Shown here: positions 8,361-16,750 of the stretch, piece after piece | Numbering within the stretch: the stretch's first letter is position 1 | Layout: each line of letters starts with the position of its first letter | Assembly: GCA_004292795.1 (NCBI GenBank) | Contig: RDXI01000006.1 | Coordinates: 1 to 59,673, forward strand | Length of the DNA: 59,673 bases | Direction: 5' to 3' | Source: Bacteroidota bacterium | GTDB taxonomy: Bacteria > Bacteroidota > Bacteroidia > Cytophagales > Microscillaceae | The notes under the pieces: model-generated | The model's input: the letters and a program-made list of their open reading frames with translations, nothing else | Told to the model about the DNA's origin: nothing | Databases searched by the model: none | Made by a program: the position numbers and the translations under genes

Positions 8361-9064
8361 AGCACATCATCAAAAAATATACTGCGCTCAACGAACCAAA
8401 GGAATTGACAGATTTTAAGAAAAAGGTTGCGCAAAGTTTGAAAAGTAAAAATCTGCAAAGTAAGCAAGCCGAAGTTTGGGAGAAATTTAAAAAACCAAAA
8501 GAACCCAAAAACACTATCAAACAACTTCTGATAGAAGAACAGGGATATATTTGTTGCTATTGCCAACAAAGAATAGACAAAGGAGAAACAACCCAAATCG
8601 AACACCTTGTAGCGCGTGCCGTTGATGCTCGCAAGATGTTTGACTACGATAACTTGCTTGCCTGCTGTAAGGGAGGCGAGTCAGAACGCCAAACGGATAA
8701 AACCTTTCCTGAATATTGCGGAGCAAGCAAAGGCAATAAAACCATAGAAATCAATCCTTTGCAAACGGATTGCGAAAGTTTTTTTGTGTATGAAGTAGCG
8801 GATATTACAGAAGATAGCTTGTATATCAAAATAGTAGGCAAGACTCCCGAAGCACAAAATACCCTTGACACCTTGCACTTGAATTGCGCTTACCTGCAAG
8901 AACAAAGGGGCGTACTTTACAGCGTTTTTCTGCTCGAAGCAGGCGAGTTTATCTCGAAAGAAGAAGCGACAGGACTTTTAGCCAAGATATACGCAAAAAC
9001 AGAGGGCAAATTTCAAGTTTTTTGCGCCATGTTGAAATCCATTTTAGCGGAATACACCGCTTGA
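8357..9064 (+). CDS. ptuB: PtuB-like HNH endonuclease (Septu-type)
   Basis: A 235-residue protein with the TIGR02646-type HNH fold. The zinc/HNH residues are visible as CCYCQQRI (C66, C67, C69), IEHLVAR (H83) and FDYDNLLACC (N99, C103, C104), followed by YCGASKGN and the conserved INPLQTDCE..F.Y segment. It is the probable effector nuclease of the pair with the preceding ATPase, with which it overlaps by ATGA. The stop lies just before a plus-strand gap and the coxA terminator, so it is the last gene of the cassette. Septu membership rests on gene order and motifs; the neighbouring TOPRIM pair is not part of classical Septu. Confidence 0.8.
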   Translation: MKHIIKKYTALNEPKELTDFKKKVAQSLKSKNLQSKQAEVWEKFKKPKEPKNTIKQLLIEEQGYICCYCQQRIDKGETTQIEHLVARAVDARKMFDYDNLLACCKGGESERQTDKTFPEYCGASKGNKTIEINPLQTDCESFFVYEVADITEDSLYIKIVGKTPEAQNTLDTLHLNCAYLQEQRGVLYSVFLLEAGEFISKEEATGLLAKIYAKTEGKFQVFCAMLKSILAEYTA

Positions 9065-9161
9065 AACCAATACTCTTGCGCCTTCAACCGTTTGGCTGTT
9101 TGGGGTAGGCAAGCAAAGCATTTTCCGATAACAACTTGACTATTTTCATTATAACAAAAAA

Positions 9162-9190
9162 AAGGCTGTCCTTTGTTTCGGACAGCCTTT
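9162..9190 (-). terminator. Terminator after coxA
   Basis: AAGGCTGTCC and GGACAGCCTT form a perfect 10-bp stem; on the minus strand a run of T follows. The flanking plus-strand T residues suggest it may also stop transcripts from the ptuAB side. Confidence 0.8.
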
Positions 9191-9202
9191 TCATTATTTT
9201 TA

Positions 9203-11086
9203 TTAGGAGTGATGCGTTTTGTGAGTTCCTGACTTGTGAGCTACCTCGTTGTCATGCTCTGTGTTAGAGTGAGGTGTTTCAGAAAGTGGAATGTGTTGTG
9301 GAATAAAATCACCAAAACCATCTTTTTCCGCATTTGGCTTGCTGTAGTCATACGCCCAACGGTGTACGTGAGGGATTTGACCATGAGGCCAGTTTCCGTG
9401 TCCTGGTATGCGAGGCGTAGTCCATTCAAGCGTTGTAGAGTTCCAAGGATTTTCAGGAGCAAGGCGACCTCTGAATATGCTATACACGAAGTTGAAAGCA
9501 AACAAACCTTGTGCAAAGAACGTTACGATAGCCGCGCCACTGATAAACATATTCAAGTCAGCAAATTTATTGAATGTATCAAAACCTGTGAATGAATAGT
9601 AACGGCGGGGGAAACCTGCAATACCTGTGTAGTGCATAGGGAAAAACACACAGTAAATACCTATGAAGGTAATCCAAAAGTGAATGTAACCCAATTTCGC
9701 GTCCATCATACGACCAAACATCTTAGGGAACCAGTGATAAACACCCGCCACAAATCCGAAGAAAGAGGCACTACCCATTACGATGTGGAAGTGAGCTACT
9801 ACGAAATATGTATCGTGTAGTTGAATGTCCAAAGCATTGTTGCCCAAGATGATACCTGTAACACCGCCAGAAATAAACACCGATACAAGACCGATAGAGA
9901 ACAACATAGCAGGCGTAAAGATGATGTTACCTTGCCAAAGTGTCGCAATGTAGTTGAACGCCTTTACAGCTGAAGGTACAGCAATGATAAGCGTCAAGAG
10001 CATAAATACCGTTCCAAGGAAAGGATTCATACCTGTCATAAACATATGGTGCGCCCATACAATAAACGACAAGAAACCAATGCCAATCATAGAACCAATC
10101 ATCGCATGATATCCAAAGATAGGCTTGCGTGAGTTGGTAGCGATAATTTCAGACGTAATGCCCAAAGCAGGCAAGAGTACGATATAAACTTCAGGGTGTC
10201 CTAAGAACCAAAACAAGTGTTGGTACAAGATAGCACTACCACCTTGATTGTGCAATGCTTCGCCACCAATATAGATTTGGTCAAGGTAGAAGCTCGTTCC
10301 CATGCTACGGTCAAATATCAACAAAAGAGCCGCCGCGAACAAAACAGGGAAAGACAATACACCAATGATAGCCGTTAAGAAAAACGCCCATATTGTCAAA
10401 GGCAAGCGATTGAACGACAAACCTTTTGTACGCATATTGATTACAGTAGTAATGTAGTTGATACTACCCAAAAGGCTTGATGCAATAAAGATTGCCATAG
10501 CCAACAACCAATACGTCATACCTAAGCCCGAACCAGACATAGCTTGGGGCAAGGCACTCAATGGCGGATATACTACCCAGCCACCGCTTGCGGGACCTGT
10601 TTCTAAGAACAACGAAGCAAACATGATAACGCTCGCCAAGAAGAAGAACCAAAAGGAAAGCATATTCAAGAAGCCCGAAGCCATATCAGGCGCACCTACT
10701 TGCAAAGGAATCAAGAAGTTACTGAATGTACCGCTCAAACCTGCAGTAAGTACAAAGAACACCATAATTGTTCCGTGCATCGTAACGAGAGCCAAATACT
10801 GCTCTTGTCCAAGCTTGCCTGTTTCATTTATCCAAGTTCCCAAAATTGGTCGTAGGAACTCGAGGTTCATGTCAGGGAAGCCCAACTGCAAACGGAAAAT
10901 TACAGACATTGCGCCACCTATGAACGCCCATATCAAGCCCATTATCAAGAACTGCTTAGCGATAACTTTGTGGTCTTCGCTGAAGATGTACTTCGAAATG
11001 AAGCTTTGGTCGTGGTGGTCGTGGTCGTGGTGATGGTCGTGGTCATGTCCATGCACCTCAGCATGCGCGTGTGCGTGTTCTGCCAT
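9203..11086 (-). CDS. coxA: Cytochrome c oxidase subunit I
   Basis: Haem-copper oxidase subunit I, the integral-membrane catalytic core that reduces O2 and pumps protons. Visible landmarks are the cross-linked His-Tyr region GHPEVYIVLLPALG, the CuB histidines in WAHHMFMTGM, the haem-ligand helix HDTYFVVAHFHIVMG, and FPRRYYSF. Twelve or so hydrophobic segments fit the family. The first ~25 residues are an unusually His/Asp-rich leader before ISKYIFSEDHKVI, which could bind copper or other metal. At 627 residues it is somewhat long. It follows coxB with a 50-bp gap. No subunit III or haem-assembly gene is in the window. Confidence 0.95.
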   Translation of the reverse strand: MAEHAHAHAEVHGHDHDHHHDHDHHDQSFISKYIFSEDHKVIAKQFLIMGLIWAFIGGAMSVIFRLQLGFPDMNLEFLRPILGTWINETGKLGQEQYLALVTMHGTIMVFFVLTAGLSGTFSNFLIPLQVGAPDMASGFLNMLSFWFFFLASVIMFASLFLETGPASGGWVVYPPLSALPQAMSGSGLGMTYWLLAMAIFIASSLLGSINYITTVINMRTKGLSFNRLPLTIWAFFLTAIIGVLSFPVLFAAALLLIFDRSMGTSFYLDQIYIGGEALHNQGGSAILYQHLFWFLGHPEVYIVLLPALGITSEIIATNSRKPIFGYHAMIGSMIGIGFLSFIVWAHHMFMTGMNPFLGTVFMLLTLIIAVPSAVKAFNYIATLWQGNIIFTPAMLFSIGLVSVFISGGVTGIILGNNALDIQLHDTYFVVAHFHIVMGSASFFGFVAGVYHWFPKMFGRMMDAKLGYIHFWITFIGIYCVFFPMHYTGIAGFPRRYYSFTGFDTFNKFADLNMFISGAAIVTFFAQGLFAFNFVYSIFRGRLAPENPWNSTTLEWTTPRIPGHGNWPHGQIPHVHRWAYDYSKPNAEKDGFGDFIPQHIPLSETPHSNTEHDNEVAHKSGTHKTHHS

Positions 11087-11136
11087 ATCGTTTTATGTTG
11101 TTTTTTTGTAAGAAATTCGAGATATAATACTATAGA

Positions 11137-12210
11137 TTATAGGCTTGCTTGTTGTTTGCTTGCCTTTTCTTTTTGTTCTTTTTCTTGGTTAGCCAAGTTC
11201 TTCTTTTTCAAGGAGTTCATACCTTTGCCTTTGAACTCAGGTTTTTCTTCCAAGAAAGTCTTTTGCGAAGCATACCATTTTTTGTAGTCTTCTTGCTCTT
11301 CTACTATGATGATGTACTTCATAGCAAAGTGTCCTTTTCCACAAATCTCGGTGCAGGCAAGTTCATAATTGAATTTGGCGTTGCCTGTTTCAGTACGCAT
11401 TTCTTCGGTTGTTTTCGTAGGAGTGAATACAAACTCTGTAGGCATACCGGGTACTGCGTCCATTTTCACACGGAAGTGAGGCATATACACACTGTGCAAT
11501 ACATCACGCGCTCTGATTTTCAAACGAACAGGCTTTCCTTTGGGGATACGCAATTCGCGTGCAAGAAAATCATCATTGGCGTTGTTGTCTTCGAAGTTGA
11601 TGCCAAACTCGTTGCCTTTCGCGTCATCAATCAAACGGAAATCATACTTGCCTAAAGCACCATCTTTGCCAGGGTAGCGCACTTGCCATGCAAATTGCTT
11701 GCCCATGATTTCGATTACTTCCGCATCTTTGTCATAAGGAGCTTCTACGGTGTCATGCCATACCAAATAACCCATAATCACAAGCACTGTCATAATGATA
11801 GCAGGTGCGATTGTCCAAGCGATTTCTACCTTCGGGTTGTCGTGGTAGTAAGACGCTTTGCGGTTCGGGTCGTATTGATACGCAAACGCACAATAGAAAA
11901 GTGCGATATTGGTAATCAAGAACATAGCTACTACAATGCCAAGCGTAGTCCAGAACAAGTTGTCTGTCCAAACACCATGCATAGAAGCAACGGGTAAATG
12001 ATACTCTTTGGCGGCGTATGGGTGATACCATACTACAGCAAGGAGTAACGCGAGAGGCACGATAATCATCAAAGCCCCATTGACTTTGTTGCTTGTGCCT
12101 ACAGTGTCATGTGAACCTTTCAGCACCGATACAAGGGTTTGAATCCTGAATAACAGCACCAAAACGGCAACAGTGAGAATGAGAGAAGAAGCTATAATTA
12201 CACTTGTCAT
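11137..12210 (-). CDS. coxB: Cytochrome c oxidase subunit II
   Basis: Subunit II of the aa3-type oxidase, which takes electrons from cytochrome c through the binuclear CuA site. The CuA motif CTEICGKGHFAM supplies two Cys, His and Met, and the distant His is in DVLHSVYMPHFRVKMDAVPG; GKQFAWQVRYPG is the aromatic electron-entry region. N-terminal hydrophobic segments anchor it, including extra ones (IASSLILTVAVLVLLFRI and MIIVPLALLLAVVWY) before the usual TM hairpin. The C-terminal ~40 residues are Lys/Glu-rich. No fused cytochrome c domain is seen. It is the first gene of the coxB-coxA operon. Confidence 0.95.
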   Translation of the reverse strand: MTSVIIASSLILTVAVLVLLFRIQTLVSVLKGSHDTVGTSNKVNGALMIIVPLALLLAVVWYHPYAAKEYHLPVASMHGVWTDNLFWTTLGIVVAMFLITNIALFYCAFAYQYDPNRKASYYHDNPKVEIAWTIAPAIIMTVLVIMGYLVWHDTVEAPYDKDAEVIEIMGKQFAWQVRYPGKDGALGKYDFRLIDDAKGNEFGINFEDNNANDDFLARELRIPKGKPVRLKIRARDVLHSVYMPHFRVKMDAVPGMPTEFVFTPTKTTEEMRTETGNAKFNYELACTEICGKGHFAMKYIIIVEEQEDYKKWYASQKTFLEEKPEFKGKGMNSLKKKNLANQEKEQKEKASKQQASL

Positions 12211-12306
12211 AGTTCGAAGAAGTTTCGGATTGCAATATTAGGTATCTTTTTTTAATATGCAATAATTTTTGAAAAACTTTTGCAACATAAGAAAAGAGGT
12301 CTTTAC

Positions 12307-12337
12307 TTGCCTACACCTTTCAGAATCTCTAACTTTG
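12307..12337 (+). promoter_or_regulatory. Promoter-like sequence for an orphan plus-strand transcript
   Basis: TTG at 12307-12309, a 20-bp spacer, and TAACTTTG at 12330-12337. It points away from coxB and into the intergenic region 12338-12578, where no long gene exists. The spacing is the same as at rpsL and several other promoters in the window. Confidence 0.55.
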
Positions 12338-12343
12338 TGTTTA

Positions 12344-12580
12344 TTTTTTTGTTTGTAGGCAAGGCAAATTTTTTTTGAGTGCCTACCAAAAGGATAAACG
12401 CTGAAAGCAATACTTTCAGCGTTTACGAAACCTAACTAATCAAAAACTTACAATTATGAAAACCTGTATATACAACTATTTTCAAAAATCTTTTGTTTGA
12501 GAGGAGTTTGTTTTTTTTTAGAGGCAATGGCAGTATTGAGTAGTAATACATTGATTATCAATGTATTACTATCTTTTTTT
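12344..12580 (+). ncRNA. Candidate small RNA / leader-peptide transcript
   Basis: Between the promoter at 12307-12337 and a strong intrinsic terminator lies ~235 bp on the plus strand. It contains a perfect 13-bp hairpin (TAAACGCTGAAAG, 12395-12407, with CTTTCAGCGTTTA, 12413-12425). A 14-codon ORF then follows an A-rich leader (12456-12500, MKTCIYNYFQKSFV), and the unit ends with the palindrome at 12541-12571. Either the RNA itself or the tiny peptide could be the product. I do not recognise a known RNA family. Transcription is inferred only from signals. Confidence 0.45.
12541..12580 (+). terminator. Palindromic terminator overlapping the fsa stop codon region
   Basis: TAGTAATACATTGAT and ATCAATGTATTACTA form 15-bp arms with almost no loop base between them, followed on the plus strand by TCTTTTTTT. 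The T tract faces the plus strand, so it terminates the orphan transcript rather than fsa. Confidence 0.75.
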
Positions 12581-13235
12581 AACCATTTACTTTTTTGTAG
12601 TCAGCCAAGAATTTCTCCAAACCAATGTCAGTCAAGGGGTGTTTCAATAGCCCTGTGATAACGTTCAAAGGGCAAGTGGCTACATCTGCACCAAGTTCTG
12701 CGCATTTTACAATGTGCATCGTGTGGCGGATAGACGCGGCTAACACTTCAGTATCAAAGCCATAGTTTTGGTAAATGGTCACAATCTGTTCGATGAGTGC
12801 CAAGCCGTCTGTGCTGGCATCATCAAGCCTGCCTATGAAAGGCGACACATAGCTTGCGCCTGCTTTGGCGGCGAGCAATGCCTGTCCTGCCGAGAACACA
12901 AGCGTACAGTTTGTGCGGATATTGCGGTCAGAGAAATATTTGATAGCACGCACACCATCTTTTATCATAGGCACTTTCACGACTATGTTGGGGTGCAGTT
13001 CTGCCAATTCCTCGCCTTCGCGTATCATACCTTCGTAATCTGTGGCGATTACTTCCGCGCTCACATCTCCATCTACGATATTGCAGATAGCTACATAGTG
13101 CGACAAAATGTTGTTTTTGCCTTGTATGCCTTCTTTCGCCATGAGCGAAGGGTTTGTTGTAACACCATCAAGCACGCCCAATTCGTATGCTTCACGAATT
13201 TCGTTGAGGTTCGCCGTATCGATAAAGAATTTCAT
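12579..13235 (-). CDS. fsa: Fructose-6-phosphate aldolase / transaldolase-like (FSA/TalC type)
   Basis: A 218-residue member of the small transaldolase family. These enzymes use a Schiff-base lysine to cleave fructose-6-phosphate or to transfer dihydroxyacetone in the pentose phosphate pathway. Motifs are [65 protein letters not shown], and [18 protein letters not shown]; the catalytic Lys is in VVKVPM. Length fits the single-domain class. The gene is monocistronic and has TACCTTTG (minus strand, 13263-13270) as a -7 box. Sequence alone does not separate aldolase from transaldolase activity. Confidence 0.92.
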   Translation of the reverse strand: MKFFIDTANLNEIREAYELGVLDGVTTNPSLMAKEGIQGKNNILSHYVAICNIVDGDVSAEVIATDYEGMIREGEELAELHPNIVVKVPMIKDGVRAIKYFSDRNIRTNCTLVFSAGQALLAAKAGASYVSPFIGRLDDASTDGLALIEQIVTIYQNYGFDTEVLAASIRHTMHIVKCAELGADVATCPLNVITGLLKHPLTDIGLEKFLADYKKVNG

Positions 13236-13333
13236 AAGAGAGATACAAAATTAAATTTTGTGCAAAGGTAGTGCTTTCTATTGATAAGAAAAAGTTATGC
13301 AGGCTACGCTTTCTAAAATGGCTCGTCATAATA

Positions 13334-13365
13334 TTTGGTATTCAAAAGAAAATATTTTATTTTTG
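13334..13365 (+). promoter_or_regulatory. Promoter of the DNA methyltransferase gene
   Basis: TTTG at 13334-13337, 20-bp spacer, TATTTTTG at 13358-13365, ending ~20 bp before the ATG at 13386. It is divergent from the fsa promoter. Confidence 0.6.
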
Positions 13366-13385
13366 CATAAATAATCTCAAATGAT

Positions 13386-14246
13386 ATGAATTTTAGCGAT
13401 ATTCTTACGGTTTTGGGCAATCCATATTTTACGAATGATACCATAGCCATTTACAACATGGATTGTAAGGAGGGTTTGGAGATAATGCGCCAACACAACC
13501 TACAAGTTCAAGCTACTATAACAAGCCCTCCTTATAACATAGGCAAGATATATGAAAAGCCTATGCCTATAACAACCTACATTGATTGGATTGCTGATGT
13601 AAGCCAACTCGTTTATGATGTAACAAGCAACCATGGCACATACCTTTTGAATTTGGGATATTTGAAAGTAGAAGGCAAAGCACGTGCCTTGCCTATTCCC
13701 TATCTGCTTTGGGATAAAATGCCTTTTTTTCTCAATCAAGAAATTATTTGGAACTATGGGGCGGGAGTTGCTTGTAAGCATTACCTTTCGCCCAGAAATG
13801 AAAAAATACTTTGGTATGTGAAAGATGAGGAAAATTATACTTTCAACCTCGATGCTATTCGTGACCCCGATGTAAAATATCCCAACTCTAAAAAGAACGG
13901 CAAACTCCGTGTGAATACATTAGGCAAGAATCCTTCTGATGTGTGGCAAATAGCCAAGGTTACAACAGGCGCAAATCGCTCTCCAGAAGAACGCACCGAC
14001 CACCCCGCACAGTTCCCCGAAGATTTAGTCCAACGTATGATTTTGGGTTTTACAAATGAGCAGGATATTATTATAGACCCTTTTTTAGGAAGTGGCACTA
14101 CCGCTTCGGTAGCTTTGCAACACAACCGTTGTTGTATTGGTTTTGAAATTAATGAAGCCTACTGCGAAACCGCTAAAAGAAGAATTATGCAACAAGATAG
14201 CAAATTGCAACAAGACAGATTTAATTTGTTTCAGATAGCGGTTTAG
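13386..14246 (+). CDS. Type II DNA methyltransferase, beta-class, probably N4-cytosine
   Basis: A 286-residue amino-methyltransferase. Catalytic motif IV is TSPPYNIG (residues 46-53) near the N-terminus and the SAM-binding motif DPFLGSGTTASVAL is near residue 230, which is the beta-class order. A serine before PPY is typical of N4-cytosine enzymes, while N6-adenine enzymes usually have D/N-PPY. The gene converges on, and overlaps by 26 bp, a ScaI-like restriction endonuclease. ScaI recognises AGTACT and, to my knowledge, its partner methylase makes N4-methylcytosine, which agrees with the motif. The target site here is inferred. It protects host DNA from the paired nuclease. Confidence 0.85.
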   Translation: MNFSDILTVLGNPYFTNDTIAIYNMDCKEGLEIMRQHNLQVQATITSPPYNIGKIYEKPMPITTYIDWIADVSQLVYDVTSNHGTYLLNLGYLKVEGKARALPIPYLLWDKMPFFLNQEIIWNYGAGVACKHYLSPRNEKILWYVKDEENYTFNLDAIRDPDVKYPNSKKNGKLRVNTLGKNPSDVWQIAKVTTGANRSPEERTDHPAQFPEDLVQRMILGFTNEQDIIIDPFLGSGTTASVALQHNRCCIGFEINEAYCETAKRRIMQQDSKLQQDRFNLFQIAV

Positions 14247-14832
14247 CGTATATGGTAACGAATTTGTGTTTGTAAACTTCCGCAGGTAAGCTTGCCTGCT
14301 GACCTGTAGAAGCCTTTTGCGCTTTCCAATCAGTATGTTCTAAGTAGGCAAGCCTTATGAGCGTAATTTCTGGACGTTCTTGTAGGTTATGTTCGTCAAA
14401 CTTCTCAAAGTTGATAGCCACGTAATAACCATTTTTATCTTTTTCAGCATTTTCAGATTGTTCTTGTGCATAGCTTCTGTTAGCATAGATTTTACCATCA
14501 CTCGAAGACGCTTTCATTTCAAACGAAAATTTGTCGTCTGTTAGACAAACAATGTCTTTCTCATTTTTGGCTATGCCATGTTTCCACACAGTAGGAAAGG
14601 CTTTGGCTAAACGGTGTGCGGTAAGGGTTTCTATGAAATAGCCCAACATTTGCGGGTTGGGCAATATGTCTTTGCCAATACGCAACCCACAAATATCAGA
14701 AGAGAATATGCAATCCCAAGCCTCAAGTACAATCTTCACAAAAGTATCTTGCTCTAATGGGTTTTGTGCCAATAGCTTTTGGGTAATGGCTAACCAATTT
14801 TCTTTGGGTTGGTCTTTATATGGTGATTGCAT
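14221..14832 (-). CDS. ScaI-like type II restriction endonuclease
   Basis: A 203-residue protein resembling the ScaI restriction endonuclease family. It has FVKIVLEAWDCIFSSDICGL, the PD-(D/E)XK-like core DIVCLTDDKFSFEMKASS (approximate residues 98-115, with Asp followed by Glu-x-Lys), and YYVAINFEKFD. Cleavage of unmethylated phage or plasmid DNA is the expected role. It is convergent with the methylase and their 3' ends overlap by 26 bp, so the two are transcribed from opposite sides and can produce antisense to each other. No controller (C) protein is adjacent. Confidence 0.75.
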   Translation of the reverse strand: MQSPYKDQPKENWLAITQKLLAQNPLEQDTFVKIVLEAWDCIFSSDICGLRIGKDILPNPQMLGYFIETLTAHRLAKAFPTVWKHGIAKNEKDIVCLTDDKFSFEMKASSSDGKIYANRSYAQEQSENAEKDKNGYYVAINFEKFDEHNLQERPEITLIRLAYLEHTDWKAQKASTGQQASLPAEVYKHKFVTIYAKPLSETN

Positions 14833-14859
14833 GGCATCGTATTGAGTAAGTTTTTATAG

Positions 14860-14885
14860 GTAGGCAAGACTCGCATCTTGCCTAC
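14860..14885. repeat. Inverted pair of the iterated 9-mer GTAGGCAAG
   Basis: GTAGGCAAG (14860-14868) and its exact inverse CTTGCCTAC (14877-14885) are separated by 8 bp in the gap between the ScaI-like gene and the ABC exporter. It could fold as a hairpin, but no T-run follows. It is one of several inverted pairs of this motif. Confidence 0.7.
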
Positions 14886-14919
14886 ACACAAAAATTAAGC
14901 AGACAAGATTTGCATCTTG

Positions 14920-16689
14920 CTAAATCATCATTTTGTATTGCATTTTGTGGAGGTTGGCGTAGTAGCCGTTTTCAGTGGCTAAAAGCTCTTGATGCGTGCC
15001 TCGTTCCACAATCTCGCCTTTGTTTAGCACCAAAATCTTGTCCGCCTCGCGGATAGTAGAAAGGCGGTGTGCTATTACTATAGCTGTTCTGCCTTTCATC
15101 AGTTTGGCAATAGCTTCTTGTATGAGTTCCTCCGTTTCAGTATCTACAGAAGAGGTAGCCTCATCAAGCACAATAATTCGAGGATTATAGACCATAGCCC
15201 GCACAAACGAAATCATTTGCCTTTGCCCTACAGAGAGAGTCGCGCCTCTTTCCTGCACATTGTAGTTGTAGCCTCCTTCGAGTTTGTCAATGAATTTGTC
15301 TGCACCCACTAAGGCGGAAGCCTCTTTGACTTGCTCAAGCGTGATATTGGGATTGCCCAATGTGATATTATTCAAAATGCTATCCGAAAACAAAAATACG
15401 TCTTGCAACACAACGCCAATGTGTGTGCGTAGCCAAGACAATTCGTAATCGTTCAGGTTTTGGTCATCGAGGTAAATATTGCCTTTGTTGATTTCATAAA
15501 AACGACTTAGCAAATTGATGATGGAAGACTTGCCTGCCCCTGTCGCGCCCACGAGTGCCACTGTTTCGCCTTCTTTTACTTCAAACGAAATATCTTTCAA
15601 GATATAATTTTCGTCATTGTACGCAAACCAAACGTTCTCGAAGCGCACTCTACCGTCCAATCTTTCGGGCTTGAGCGTGCCATTATTGGGTATAAATTCA
15701 TCACTATCCAATAATTTCAAAATGCGGTTTGTGCTTACTATACCCAACTGAATAGTATTAAATCTATCAGCAATCATTCGGATAGGTCGGAAAAACAACG
15801 AAATATACATAATGAACGCAATCAATGTGCCTAATGTAATTTCGTCTTGCAATACTTCTTTTGCGCCATACCACACCAACAAACCCGTTCCACCTGCCGC
15901 GATAACCTCCGCTACAGGAAAGTAAATGGAGTAATACATGACAGCTTTGAGGTTGGCTCTGCGGTGTTCGCGGTTCAGGTCTTGAAACTTTTGCATTTCG
16001 TTTTGCTCTTGATTAAAGAGTTGGACGATGCTCATGCCTGTGATGTGTTCTTGCACAAAAGTATTCAAGTTTGCCACTGCTACGCGGGTTTCATCGAAGG
16101 CTTTTTTCACACTATTTTTGAAAATCCAAGTGCTGACCAACAGCAACGGAATCAACGACAAGCTAACAAGCGTGAGCCTCCAATGCGTCATAAACATCAG
16201 AATCAGGATAAACACGATTTGCAACAAGTCGCCCACCAATGCCGCGATGCCTTCCGTAAACACACTCGAAACTGTTTCAATATCCGAAATATTGCGCGTT
16301 ACGAGCCTGCCTATGGGCGTGTTGTCGTAGAATTTGAGGCGCAAATGCAACAAATGTTTGTAGAGTGCTACCCGAATATCGCGCACTACAGTTTGCCCCA
16401 ACCAACCCGACATATATGTATGCGTGTATTGGATATAGGCTTGTGTTATCAACACCAACACGCCCACCCACGTCAGCCACAGCAAGCCACTGTAGTTGTT
16501 TTGCATGATGTAGTTGTTGATGGTATATTCCACGAGCCAAGGGCGCACAGGTCCCAACAAGCCTAATAAAATGGTAAGGGCAACCAATACAAAAAAGCGG
16601 TTTTTGTAGGGGTCTATGAAAGCATAGAGTTTTCGGAGGGTGCGACCTTCAAAAACTTTTTCGCTATTGGCTTTTTCGTATTTTGCCAT
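14920..16689 (-). CDS. ABC exporter, fused membrane and ATPase domains (MsbA-like)
   Basis: A 589-residue half-transporter: six transmembrane segments in the first ~310 residues (for example VLVALTILLGLLGPVRPWLV and LLQIVFILILMFM), then a nucleotide-binding domain. The latter shows Walker A GATGAGKSS, Q-loop VVLQDVFLFSDS, signature LSVGQRQ, Walker B RIIVLDEATSSVD and the H-loop IVIAHRLSTI. It acts as a homodimer or heterodimer exporting lipids, drugs or peptides; the substrate is not decided by sequence. The ATG at 16689 (MAKYEKANSEK) was chosen because the longer reading starts in the poly-A leader with no signal. It is followed by the GTAGGCAAG inverted pair. Confidence 0.92.
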   Translation of the reverse strand: MAKYEKANSEKVFEGRTLRKLYAFIDPYKNRFFVLVALTILLGLLGPVRPWLVEYTINNYIMQNNYSGLLWLTWVGVLVLITQAYIQYTHTYMSGWLGQTVVRDIRVALYKHLLHLRLKFYDNTPIGRLVTRNISDIETVSSVFTEGIAALVGDLLQIVFILILMFMTHWRLTLVSLSLIPLLLVSTWIFKNSVKKAFDETRVAVANLNTFVQEHITGMSIVQLFNQEQNEMQKFQDLNREHRRANLKAVMYYSIYFPVAEVIAAGGTGLLVWYGAKEVLQDEITLGTLIAFIMYISLFFRPIRMIADRFNTIQLGIVSTNRILKLLDSDEFIPNNGTLKPERLDGRVRFENVWFAYNDENYILKDISFEVKEGETVALVGATGAGKSSIINLLSRFYEINKGNIYLDDQNLNDYELSWLRTHIGVVLQDVFLFSDSILNNITLGNPNITLEQVKEASALVGADKFIDKLEGGYNYNVQERGATLSVGQRQMISFVRAMVYNPRIIVLDEATSSVDTETEELIQEAIAKLMKGRTAIVIAHRLSTIREADKILVLNKGEIVERGTHQELLATENGYYANLHKMQYKMMI

Positions 16690-16750
16690 AGTGGTTTTTT
16701 TATTTGTAAGCAAAGATAGGCGTTTATTGCACAAAATACAAAAACTGCTT

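Noticed and set aside
7098-9064. Retron of the Ec78 type
   Set aside because: The PtuA/PtuB-like genes match, but no reverse transcriptase or msr/msd region is present.
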